Source: Lautropia dentalis
Lineage (GTDB): Bacteria; Pseudomonadota; Gammaproteobacteria; Burkholderiales; Burkholderiaceae_E
Length of the DNA stretch: 64,000 nt
Assembly: GCF_003892345.1 (NCBI RefSeq)
Contig: NZ_RRUE01000002.1
Location: 1,001,655-1,065,654 of the forward strand
Reading direction: 5' to 3'
In this document: positions 35,524 to 43,129 of the stretch, piece by piece
How positions within the stretch are numbered: the first letter of the stretch is position 1
Layout: the number at the start of each line of letters is the position of its first letter
Translations under genes and position numbers: made by a program
The notes under the pieces: generated by a model
Database searches by the model: none
The model's input: the letters and a program-made list of their open reading frames with translations, nothing else
What the model was told of the DNA's origin: nothing

Positions 35524-36144
35524 TTACTTGGCTTCGCCTTCGGCAGCGGCGCCGTCGGCGGCTTCACCGGCGTCGGCATCGGAGGCACCCACCAGGGTGG
35601 CCGAGGCCAGGACGGGGTCGGTGCCCGGAGCAACGACCGGGGTGACGCCCTTGGGCAGCTTGATGCCGCTCAGGTGCATGGAGTGGTCCATGGTCAGTTC
35701 GGCCAGGTCCACCTCGATGAACTCGGGCAGATCCTTCGGCAGCACCGAGACTTCGATTTCGGTCATGACCTGGTTGACCACGGCCTTGTTGAGCTTCACG
35801 GCCGGGGAGATCTCGGCGTTGATGAAGTGCAGCGGTACCTTGACGTTGATCTTCTGGTTGGCGGCCACGCGCTGGAAGTCGACGTGCAGCACCTGCTGTT
35901 TGTACGGGTGCCATTGCACGTTGCGCAGCAGCACGCGCTGGGTCTTGCCGTCGATGTCCATGTCCAGAATGGACGAATGGAAGGCTTCGACGCGCAGGGC
36001 GTAATAGAGGGCGTTGTGATCCAGGGCGATCTGGACGGGGGCGGCTTCGCCACCGTAGACGATGCCGGGTACCTGTTTGGCGCGACGGAGGCGGCGGCTC
36101 GCACTCGTCCCCACGTCTTTGCGTGTCTGGGCAGAGATCTGCAT
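35524..36144 (-). CDS. rplY: 50S ribosomal protein L25 (long form, Ctc/TL5 type)
   Basis: 206 residues. It binds 5S rRNA. The N-terminal L25 domain ([27 protein letters not shown]) and the C-terminal Ctc beta domain ([32 protein letters not shown]) are both present, followed by an Ala/Glu/Gly-rich acidic tail. AAGGAA lies before the ATG. Its place after prs and before pth is the standard order. Confidence 0.97.
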   Translation of the reverse strand: MQISAQTRKDVGTSASRRLRRAKQVPGIVYGGEAAPVQIALDHNALYYALRVEAFHSSILDMDIDGKTQRVLLRNVQWHPYKQQVLHVDFQRVAANQKINVKVPLHFINAEISPAVKLNKAVVNQVMTEIEVSVLPKDLPEFIEVDLAELTMDHSMHLSGIKLPKGVTPVVAPGTDPVLASATLVGASDADAGEAADGAAAEGEAK

Positions 36145-36544
36145 TGGGCAGTTCCTTGATGTGTCTGCCGGTCCGCGACCAGAGCCGGCAGGGGTTGGGA
36201 TGACCCGGCAGGGCCGGGCGAGGGGTGTCGGCCCGCATGATGTCCTCCTTTGGAGGTCAGATGGACGGATCGACAGAAACCCTTGATGATAGCCGATAAA
36301 TGATGCGTCTGGGCAAGGGCGCGGCGTGAAAAAGAAGGCGCAGCGGGCAGGGCTCAGGGGGAGAGGGGGTCAGGACACAGAAGAGCCGGGACGCCAAAGC
36401 GTCGGGGCACAAAAAAGCCACCGTGTGCAGGTGGCTTGACGGGAATGCTGACCTTCCGGAAATGGTTGCCGCCTGGCTGTGCACCTGGGCAGGGGGCCAT
36501 CGATGTGACGGCCAGAGCCGTCGGCTGGTGGCCCCGTTGCTGGT
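36145..36544 (-). other. prs-rplY spacer with an SD-containing hairpin
   Basis: 400 bp without an established gene. It holds the prs terminator (36411-36437) and, 95 bases before rplY on the minus strand, a full Shine-Dalgarno AAAGGAGG set in a small hairpin (CCTCC-AAA-GGAGG) with an ATG at 36238. The frame opened there reads [19 protein letters not shown] and then overlaps rplY in another phase for about 190 codons. It may be a leader peptide or translational standby site for rplY, or chance. Confidence 0.45.
36411..36437 (-). terminator. Intrinsic terminator after prs
   Basis: On the minus strand AAGCCACC-TGCACAC-GGTGGCTT is a perfect 8-bp stem followed by TTTT. It is about 107 bp after the prs stop. 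Confidence 0.9.
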
Positions 36545-37504
36545 TCACTCCATGAACAGCATGGACACGGAGTCGGAGCGGTTGATGCGCAGGATGGTTT
36601 CGCCGATGAGCTGGCCGCAGCCGAGCACGCGGATCTTGCCGCAGGCACGCCCTTCTTCGGTGAGGGGGATGGTGTCGGTGACGACCAGTTCGTCCAGTGG
36701 GGACTCGGTGATGCGCTCGATGGCCTTGCCCGACAGCACGGGGTGGGTGCAGTAGGCGGAGACGCGAACGGCACCGTGCTTCTTGAGGGCTTCGGCGGCC
36801 CGGCACAGGGTGCCGGCGGTGTCGACCATGTCGTCCATCAGCAGGCAGCTGCGGCCATTGACCTCACCGATGATGTTCATCACCTCGGAGACGTTGGCCT
36901 TCTGGCGGCGCTTGTCGATGATGGCCAGTTCGCAGTCGAGCCGCTTGGCCAGCGCGCGGGCGCGAACCACGCCACCCACGTCGGGCGAGACCACCATGGT
37001 GTTCTCGAGCTTGCGCTTGGTGATGTCGGACAGCAGGATGGGGGCGGCGTAGATGTTGTCGACCGGGATGTCGAAGAAGCCCTGGATCTGGTCGGCGTGC
37101 AGGTCCATGGTGAGGACGCGGTCGACGCCGGCGACCTGCAGCATGTTGGCCACGACCTTGGCGCTGATGGCCACGCGGGAGGAGCGTACGCGACGATCCT
37201 GCCGGGCATAGCCGAAGTAGGGAACCACGGCGGTGATGCGGCCGGCCGAGGCGCGACGCAGGGCGTCGACCAGGATCATCAGCTCCATCAGGTGGTCGTT
37301 GGTGGGCGCACAGGTGGACTGGATGACGAAGGCATCCTTGCCGCGGACGTTCTCGAGGATTTCGACGTTGACTTCGCCGTCGGAGAAGCGGCCCACGATG
37401 GCCTTGCCCAGGGGGATGCCCAGATGCGCGGCAACGTCGGCTGCCAGGGCAGGATTGGCATTGCCCGTGAACAGCACCGGCCCTTCGGACCAGAGCGTGG
37501 GCAT
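36545..37504 (-). CDS. prs: Ribose-phosphate pyrophosphokinase
   Basis: 319 residues from the ATG at 37504, the usual length; the open frame continues to a GTG at 37540 but homologues start near the later site. It makes PRPP from ribose-5-phosphate and ATP for nucleotide, His and Trp synthesis. Visible motifs are [62 protein letters not shown] and the PRPP-binding [11 protein letters not shown]. It is transcribed after tRNA-Gln, as in other Burkholderiales. Confidence 0.97.
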   Translation of the reverse strand: MPTLWSEGPVLFTGNANPALAADVAAHLGIPLGKAIVGRFSDGEVNVEILENVRGKDAFVIQSTCAPTNDHLMELMILVDALRRASAGRITAVVPYFGYARQDRRVRSSRVAISAKVVANMLQVAGVDRVLTMDLHADQIQGFFDIPVDNIYAAPILLSDITKRKLENTMVVSPDVGGVVRARALAKRLDCELAIIDKRRQKANVSEVMNIIGEVNGRSCLLMDDMVDTAGTLCRAAEALKKHGAVRVSAYCTHPVLSGKAIERITESPLDELVVTDTIPLTEEGRACGKIRVLGCGQLIGETILRINRSDSVSMLFME

Positions 37505-37636
37505 GGTGACAGGGCTGGAGCGGTAGGAGCTGCGGTGCACGAGAGTCTGACCTGTCTGAAGCGCTGGTCCGGAAACCGTAGGGGGAGGTGCTGCCGGGGG
37601 GATCAGCCTGGCGATGCCAGGCCGAAGAAAGATGGG

Positions 37637-37710
37637 CTGGGGAGGAAGGATTCGAACCCTCGAATGCCGGAATCAAAATCCGGTGCCTTAACCAACTTGG
37701 CGACTCCCCA
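37637..37710 (-). tRNA. tRNA-Gln (anticodon TTG)
   Basis: Read on the minus strand: 5' TGGGGAG, D-arm CGCCAAGTTGGTTAAGGC, anticodon arm CCGGATTTTGATTCCGG with TTG, T-arm GAGGGTTCGAATCCTTC, and 3' CTCCCCA then discriminator G. The T1-A72 closing pair and G73 are the glutamine identity features. CCA is not encoded: CCC follows G73. Its 5' end overlaps the ispE frame. Confidence 0.97.
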
Positions 37711-38707
37711 ACGGGTGACTGGCAAGCCCTCGAACCAGGAAGAGGGTACCAAATTCAGTACGCATTGTAATACGTTCTGCGTTTGGTGTTTGCCCTGCGA
37801 CAACATTTTTTTGGCTGGCCTGCGAGACTTCCTGGAGCAGGGCCAGGGCAGTGGACTTGTGCTGCGAAGCTGCAAATATACAGGCACCCGAGCCGGTCAT
37901 GCGAACCGTGATGTCTGATTTATGCCGTTTTGCAACACTGTCTGACGAAACCCTTTGCGCCGCCTGTGAGAGAAGCTGGATGGCGTGCCTCACCAGAGGC
38001 TGCCTTGCTTTCACAACCGGCTGCAGGTCGTTGTGGCCTGCAAGGGTTTGTCCTGCCAATGCTGTGAAGCCCTGAATTGTGAGGGGCTTTGTGTTTCTTG
38101 TCAACTCCGGGGCCGAAAAAATGCCGGCGGTGCCCACGTGAACGTGGGGCATGAGCAGCACGAACCAGTATTCGGGCAGGGAAACGGGCTGAAAGACGTC
38201 GCCGATGCCGGTGGCGTAGGCGTTCTGGCCGTGGACGAAGATGGGTACGTCGGCGCCCAGCGGGCGGGCGATGTCGATGAGCTGGTTGCGGCTCAGACCG
38301 GTCTGCCAGAGTTCGTTGAGCCCGAGCAGCACGGTGGCGGCGTCGGAGCTGCCACCGCCCAGGCCGGCCCCCATGGGGATGTGCTTGGTGAGGGTGATGC
38401 GGGCACCGAGCGGGCTGCCGGTGGCGGCCTTCAGGGCACGGGCCGCGCGCAGGGTGAGGTCGTCGGCCTCGCTGACGCCTTCGGGGTCGTGCGTGCGGCT
38501 GATGGTGCCGGTGGGGTCGACGGCCAGCGTGATGTCGTCCTGGAGGTCGATGAACTGGAAGACGGTTTCGAGCAGGTGCAGGCCGTCTTCACGGCGGCCG
38601 GTGACGTGCAGGAACAGGTTGAGCTTGGCGGGCGCGGGCAGGGTCAGCGTGGCCGGTACCGGATCCGGTCCGGGTGCCGCTGGCGTGGTGGGTGAGGCGA
38701 AGGTCAT
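37688..38707 (-). CDS. ispE: 4-diphosphocytidyl-2-C-methyl-D-erythritol kinase
   Basis: 339 residues, GHMP kinase of the MEP isoprenoid pathway. PAPAKLNLFLHVTGRREDG starts the fold; the ATP loop is PMGAGLGGGSSDAA and the third motif is RMTGSGACIF. The ATG overlaps the lolB stop (ATGA). The stop codon lies 23 bases inside tRNA-Gln, so the last seven codons (GSRQVG and stop) are read from the tRNA gene. The middle (about 37.9-38.1 kb) has lower GC. The N-terminal 22 residues are a Pro/Ala-rich extension. Confidence 0.95.
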   Translation of the reverse strand: MTFASPTTPAAPGPDPVPATLTLPAPAKLNLFLHVTGRREDGLHLLETVFQFIDLQDDITLAVDPTGTISRTHDPEGVSEADDLTLRAARALKAATGSPLGARITLTKHIPMGAGLGGGSSDAATVLLGLNELWQTGLSRNQLIDIARPLGADVPIFVHGQNAYATGIGDVFQPVSLPEYWFVLLMPHVHVGTAGIFSAPELTRNTKPLTIQGFTALAGQTLAGHNDLQPVVKARQPLVRHAIQLLSQAAQRVSSDSVAKRHKSDITVRMTGSGACIFAASQHKSTALALLQEVSQASQKNVVAGQTPNAERITMRTEFGTLFLVRGLASHPLGSRQVG

Positions 38708-39492
38708 GGGGTGGCTGGATGAATCTGCGTCCCGGTCTGCGCCGGCTGGCCAGTCTGCGAGGATGGTCCGGTCTGTGATGGCCCGGTCCGTGCGGGAGAT
38801 TGGGTTTGTGTGGAAGATTCCGTTTGTGCAGGTTGCTGCCCATCCGGTGTGGCCTGTGCGGCGGATGACCCGTTCCGTGCCGATGGCCCGGTCTGTGCGG
38901 ATGCTTCGTTCTGCACGGGCTGGTCCGCTACCAGGCGGATTTCGATGCGGCGGGTGTTCTGCTGCCAGGTCAGGTACCAGCGGTTGTCCTCGCGTTCGAT
39001 GTGCCAGGTGCCGTCGAAGGCGACGATGCGGCGACCGTCATCGCTGGTGCGCTCGACGGTTTCGAACTGGTTGTTGAGCCACTGGGGCAGGCGGCTGACC
39101 GGAATGGGCATGCCCACGGCCTGCTGCAGCACGGCTTCCAGCGTGGTGCCGAGGTAGCGCTGGTGCTGGGCGGTTTCGAGCCAGGCCTGTTCGCCCTGTT
39201 TCTGGGCGGCGCGCACGAGGGTCTGGCCGAAGGGGGAGATCAGTTCGAGGCCGAGGTTGTTGCCGTTGCGGTCGAGGATGAAGCGGCCGCTGCTGTGCTG
39301 GGGTCTGGTGCCCGGGGTGTTGTCGGTGGCCGAGAACGAGAAGCGCCCGGTGAGGTGCAGGGGGCGGCTGGTGTCGATGGGGGCCGGGGGCGGGCTGGGC
39401 GGGGTGGTGGCGCAGCCGGCCAGCAGGGCAGCGCTGGTGACGGCGGCTGCCAGGGCAGCACGCAGCAGGGGGGGGCGAATTTGCAGGGACAT
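38704..39492 (-). CDS. lolB: Outer-membrane lipoprotein LolB with a disordered tail
   Basis: 262 residues. A signal peptide ends in the lipobox LLAGC (Cys27). The LolB domain (about 45-195) accepts lipoproteins from LolA and inserts them into the outer membrane: LTGRFSF, GRFILDRNGNNLGLELISPFGQT, LPQWLNNQFET, WHIEREDNRWYLTW. After it comes a tail of about 65 residues made of QTGPSQ-like repeats (Gln/Thr/Ser/Pro/Gly-rich) that usual LolB lacks. The lolB-ispE-tRNA-prs order is conserved in Burkholderiales. Confidence 0.92.
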   Translation of the reverse strand: MSLQIRPPLLRAALAAAVTSAALLAGCATTPPSPPPAPIDTSRPLHLTGRFSFSATDNTPGTRPQHSSGRFILDRNGNNLGLELISPFGQTLVRAAQKQGEQAWLETAQHQRYLGTTLEAVLQQAVGMPIPVSRLPQWLNNQFETVERTSDDGRRIVAFDGTWHIEREDNRWYLTWQQNTRRIEIRLVADQPVQNEASAQTGPSARNGSSAAQATPDGQQPAQTESSTQTQSPARTGPSQTGPSSQTGQPAQTGTQIHPATP

Positions 39493-39558
39493 CCGATGGG
39501 CGGTGGCAGGCAGACAGGTTGCAGTGAGTCAGCGGGAGAGCATCCGGGTCTGGCGGTG

Positions 39559-39704
39559 CCCTTGGGAGCCTCTGCAAAAGTCCTGCGACACTTTGGTCTC
39601 CATGCCCGGGCGATCCGGCGTTGCCATTTGCCGCCAGGGCGCCTTCTGGCTCATCCCGATCCTGGGCCTAAAGCGCTCGCAGACTTTTGCAGAGGTCCCC
39701 TTGG
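39559..39704. mobile_element. MITE-like element with IS5/IS1106-type ends
   Basis: Left end GAGCCTCTGCAAAAGTCCTG (39566-39585); the right end (39681-39697) is its imperfect inverse (on the minus strand GACCTCTGCAAAAGTCT). CCCTTGG flanks it directly on both sides (39559-39565, 39698-39704), a possible 7-bp target duplication. The interior of about 100 bp has no open frame with transposase motifs. The ends resemble those of IS5-family elements of the IS1106 group in Neisseria. It is too short to move alone and probably is a deletion derivative moved by a transposase elsewhere. Confidence 0.75.
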
Positions 39705-39732
39705 TCTGAATCGTAACCGGAAACGGCAGGAA

Positions 39733-39767
39733 TCTGGACGAATGGGTCCATGCCACACGCCCGTGTG
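39733..39767 (-). repeat. Dispersed repeat, head copy (minus orientation)
   Basis: Plus-strand GGACGAATGGGTCCATGCC followed by ACACGC, between the MITE-like element and the TPR gene. The hairpin part GGAC-GAATGG-GTCC is kept. Confidence 0.6.
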
Positions 39768-39860
39768 ATGGGAAGGAGGCAGGGACGATGCGCTCCGCAG
39801 CATCGCCTCTGCCGTTCCGGTCTGGTTTCCCGGCCACGGCTCAGAGTTCCCGGCCGCGAC

Positions 39861-41990
39861 TCAGAGCTTCACGTCGAGCCGCTGGAGGGTGTCGCGCAGC
39901 AGCTTGTTGTCGGGATCGATCTTCTGGGTTTCGCGCCAGACGGCGCGGGCGGCCTCGCGGTTGCCCTTGGCCCAGAGCACTTCGCCATAGTGGGTGCCCA
40001 GCTCGGCTTCGGGCAGGCGCAGCCAGATTTTCTGGAAGATGGCAATGGCATCATCGATGCGGCCGGTACGGAAGTAGACCCAGCCCAGGCTGTCGAGGAT
40101 GTGCGGGTTGTCGGGCAGCAGCCGGTTGGCCTTCTCGATCAGTTCGAGTGCCTCGGGCAGCCGCACGTTGCGGTCGGCCAGCATGTAGCCCAGGGCATTG
40201 TAGGCGTTGGCTTCGTCGGGACGGGCCTTCATCAGGCGCCGCAGATCCTTCTCGGCAATGTCGAAGCGGCCGATGCCCTCGGCGGCCACGGCGTGGTCGT
40301 AGAGCAGGTCGGTGGGATCTTTCTGCGTTTTGAGGGCCTTGTCGAGCAGCCGGTAGGCTTCGTGGAAGCGTTTGGCGTGGCGCAGGATCTGGGCACGGGC
40401 CACCACCACCATCTGGCGCTGTTCCTCGCTGGCGGGCTTCAGGCCCTGCAGGGCAGCCATGCCGGCTTCGGGGCGGTGCTGCTGTCTGGCCAGCAGCGTG
40501 GCGCGCAGGACCTGGGCCTCGAAGTGCTGGCGGCTGGTGGGCGGCACACTTTCCAGTGCCTCGATGGCGGCCGGCAGGTCGGCCTGGGCCTGGGCGATTT
40601 CGGCCAGGAAGAGCCAGGCGTTGCCGGGGTCGCGCTGCGGATCGGCCGGCAGGGCCAGGTAGCGCTTCAGCGAGCTGGTGGCAGCGGCGTAGTTACGCTG
40701 CTGGAAGTGCAGCTGCGCCAGCGTGTAGAGGGTGACGGGGTTGTCGGGTTCCTGCGACTGGACCTTGTTCAGCGTGGTGATGGCCGCGTGGTTCTGCTCG
40801 CTGGCAATCTGCAGCAGGCCCTGGGCCTTGAGGGCGCGCAGGTCGTTGGGGTGGTTCTTCAGGTATTCGTCGAGCAGGGCGGCGGCACGCTGGCGGCCGC
40901 CCGGCAGGGGCTGCAGCAGCTGGACGCTGGCCAGTACCGCTTCGATGTCGTTGGGGGCGAGCTGGTGGGCGGCCAGGGCCTCGTCGGCGGCCGCTTCCCG
41001 CTTGCCGGCCTCGAAGGCGATGCGTGCACGCGCCAGGCGGGCGGCCACATTGTTCAGGTCGGGGGCGCTCAGGCGCTGGATCAGCGCCCAGGCGGCCTGG
41101 CGGTCCGGCAGGTTGAGCAGTTTTTCCTGCAGGGCGGGGTAGGCGGTGTCGAGAGTCTGCTGCTGGCGGGCAGCCTTCAGTTCGCGGGTCAGGGCCGGTT
41201 CGGCCTCGGCAACGCGGCCGTTGGCGAGCAGCAGGGCGTCCAGGGCCCTGCGGGCCTCGGGCAGGGTGGGGTCCAGCCGCGCCCACAGGCGGGCACTGGC
41301 CAGTGCCTCGGGCAGCGCACCGGCCACGATGCCCACTTCGGTGGCCCGCCGGGCCAGCCGGGCGTCGCCGGTCTGGGCGGCCAGCGACTGGAAGGTGTTG
41401 TAGGCGCCGTCCAGATCCCGGGCCTGCAGCGCCATTTCGGCCGCCAGGATCTGATACATCAGCGGCGGGGTCAGGGCCAGTTCGGGCAGGTTGGCCGGCC
41501 GGTAGGGGGCCGGGACCGCGCCGGGATCGATGCCCTCGTCGGGCATGACGGTGTTGGTGTCGTCGGAGGGCTGCCGGGCCTGTGCCGGTGTGCCGTCCTG
41601 CGGTGCCCTGTTTTCGGGGCCGGACGCATTGGGCTGGCCGTCGCCGGAAGCCTGGGGTGTGGCTGCCTGCTGGCTGCCGTCCGGGTCGCCGTTCTGGCCG
41701 GGGCGGGAGCCCTGTGCCTGGTCGGCGCCGGCGGGGCTGGCCTGTCCGGGCGTGGTGGAGGTTCCCGATGCGCCGGCCGTGGTGCCGGGAGTGCCCTTGC
41801 CGTTGGTGGCGCTGGCTTCGGGGGCGCTTTCGGTCTGGGATGAGGACAGGGCGGCAGCGCTGCTCTGCTGCAGGGTGCCGCATCCACCCAGGGCCAGCAG
41901 GCCGAGGGCCAGGCCGAGCCGGAGGGCCAGCGGGCGTCGTGCCGGCTGGGTGGCGGGGGTGATGCGGGTGGATGGGCGGATGGATTTCAT
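39861..41990 (-). CDS. Tetratricopeptide-repeat lipoprotein
   Basis: 709 residues from the ATG at 41990; the frame is open far upstream but that part is antisense to mutM. The N-terminus has Arg residues, a hydrophobic stretch and the lipobox LALGGC, so it is probably lipid-anchored. Residues 40-175 are Ser/Thr/Pro/Gly/Gln-rich. Then about a dozen TPR-like helical pairs follow, such as ALGYMLADRNVRLPEALELI and ILDSLGWVYFRTGRIDDAI. It always lies beside lolB in relatives; the exact role is unknown, probably envelope assembly. The Arg/Lys-rich TPR end is KIDPDNKLLRDTLQRLDVKL. Confidence 0.88.
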   Translation of the reverse strand: MKSIRPSTRITPATQPARRPLALRLGLALGLLALGGCGTLQQSSAAALSSSQTESAPEASATNGKGTPGTTAGASGTSTTPGQASPAGADQAQGSRPGQNGDPDGSQQAATPQASGDGQPNASGPENRAPQDGTPAQARQPSDDTNTVMPDEGIDPGAVPAPYRPANLPELALTPPLMYQILAAEMALQARDLDGAYNTFQSLAAQTGDARLARRATEVGIVAGALPEALASARLWARLDPTLPEARRALDALLLANGRVAEAEPALTRELKAARQQQTLDTAYPALQEKLLNLPDRQAAWALIQRLSAPDLNNVAARLARARIAFEAGKREAAADEALAAHQLAPNDIEAVLASVQLLQPLPGGRQRAAALLDEYLKNHPNDLRALKAQGLLQIASEQNHAAITTLNKVQSQEPDNPVTLYTLAQLHFQQRNYAAATSSLKRYLALPADPQRDPGNAWLFLAEIAQAQADLPAAIEALESVPPTSRQHFEAQVLRATLLARQQHRPEAGMAALQGLKPASEEQRQMVVVARAQILRHAKRFHEAYRLLDKALKTQKDPTDLLYDHAVAAEGIGRFDIAEKDLRRLMKARPDEANAYNALGYMLADRNVRLPEALELIEKANRLLPDNPHILDSLGWVYFRTGRIDDAIAIFQKIWLRLPEAELGTHYGEVLWAKGNREAARAVWRETQKIDPDNKLLRDTLQRLDVKL

Positions 41991-42059
41991 CGGACCATGG
42001 TAGAACGTCCGGGGCGTTCTTGTCAGCTGGCCCGCCCGGTGGCCGGTGGGACGGGCGCA

Positions 42060-42191
42060 TGGGGCCGATTTGTGGCAGGGCCGGCTTGCAACGGCGGGGG
42101 TAGGCCGCATCTGGGGTGGTGCCTGTGCGGCGCCCTGTCCGCACGTTGCCGGGGCCAGCGCAGGGGCGAATGAGCCCATGGCACGCTCTGG
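42060..42191 (-). repeat. Dispersed repeat, long copy E (minus orientation)
   Basis: Head on the plus strand GGGGCGAATGAGCCCATGGC followed by ACGCTCTGG (42163-42191). On the minus strand the body begins GCGCTGGCCCCGGCAACGTG then CGGACAGGGCGCC, matching copies A-C for about 50 bp before diverging. In the head the stem is GGGC/GCCC instead of GGAC/GTCC, a paired change. Confidence 0.65.
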
Positions 42192-42212
42192 GAAAGGAAC
42201 AGGAGAAGGTTG

Positions 42213-43052
42213 ATGCCTGAATTGCCGGAAGTGGAAGTGGTGAGCCGCGGGGTGAGCGAGGCTTTTGCCGGGCGGCGGCTGACACGGGTGGTGCGGCGTT
42301 GCGAGCGCCTGCGCTGGCCGGTGCCGGCAGGTCTGGAGGCGCAGATCCTGGCCGGGCCGGTGCTGCGTCAGGTGTTGCGGCGGGGCAAGTACCTGCTGCT
42401 CGGGTTCGATGCCGGGACACTGCTGCTGCATCTGGGCATGTCGGGCTCGCTGCTGCACCTGCCGGCCGGGGCGCCGCCGCAAAAGCACGATCATCTGGAC
42501 CTGGTGTTCGGCGACCGGCTGCTGCGGCTGCACGATCCGCGCCGCTTCGGGGCGGCGCTGTGGTGCAGTGACGACGTAACCACGACGATGGCCACCCATC
42601 CACTGCTGGTGCATCTGGGGGTGGAACCGTTTTCGGCGGCGTTCACGGCGCGGCACCTGTACGAGGCCAGCCGCGAGCGGACGGTGGCGGTGAAGCAGTT
42701 CATCCTGTCGGGAAAGGCGGTGATCGGGGTGGGCAACATCTACTGTTCGGAGGCGCTCTTTCGGGCGCGGATCCATCCGGCCCGGATGGCAGGCAGCCTG
42801 ACGCTGCCGGCATGCCGCCGGCTGGTGCAGGAGATCCGCCAGACGCTGGCAGATGCAATTTCTGCAGGCGGTAGCTCTTTGAGAGACTTTGTGGACAGTC
42901 GTGGCGAGGGTGGTTACTTTCAGTTGCAACACCGGGTCTATGGGCGCGCTGGGCAGCCGTGTCCGGTCTGCGCCACACCCATCCGGGTGCTGAAGCAGCA
43001 GGGAAGGAGCACGTTTTTCTGTCCGAAGTGCCAGCGCAGGGCCAACCACTGA
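42213..43052 (+). CDS. mutM: Formamidopyrimidine-DNA glycosylase (Fpg)
   Basis: 279 residues. It removes 8-oxoguanine and ring-opened purines. The start is fixed by the catalytic Pro2-Glu3 in MPELPEVE, with AGGAGAAGG just upstream (a TTG three bases earlier is not the start). Lys in the LRRGKYLL stretch, the H2TH domain (GVGNIYCSEALFRARIHP) and the C-terminal zinc finger CPVC...CPKC are intact. Directly followed by the dynamin-like gene. Confidence 0.97.
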   Translation: MPELPEVEVVSRGVSEAFAGRRLTRVVRRCERLRWPVPAGLEAQILAGPVLRQVLRRGKYLLLGFDAGTLLLHLGMSGSLLHLPAGAPPQKHDHLDLVFGDRLLRLHDPRRFGAALWCSDDVTTTMATHPLLVHLGVEPFSAAFTARHLYEASRERTVAVKQFILSGKAVIGVGNIYCSEALFRARIHPARMAGSLTLPACRRLVQEIRQTLADAISAGGSSLRDFVDSRGEGGYFQLQHRVYGRAGQPCPVCATPIRVLKQQGRSTFFCPKCQRRANH

Positions 43053-43129
43053 TCGGGCAGGGCTACCCGGTTGCTGGCTGGTGGGGTAAAGGACCCCGCA
43101 GGGACGGCCAGCTTGTGTACACTGCCGGC

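Larger units (their letters stand above)
39493..39860. other. lolB-TPR gene spacer
   Basis: 368 bp without a gene. It carries the 132-bp inverted-repeat element (39566-39697), one head copy of the dispersed repeat, and short remnants. No promoter could be picked with confidence. Confidence 0.5.

Noticed and set aside
42000-43049. Upstream extension of the TPR lipoprotein frame
   Set aside because: It is antisense to mutM; the lipobox signal peptide at 41990 gives a far better start.
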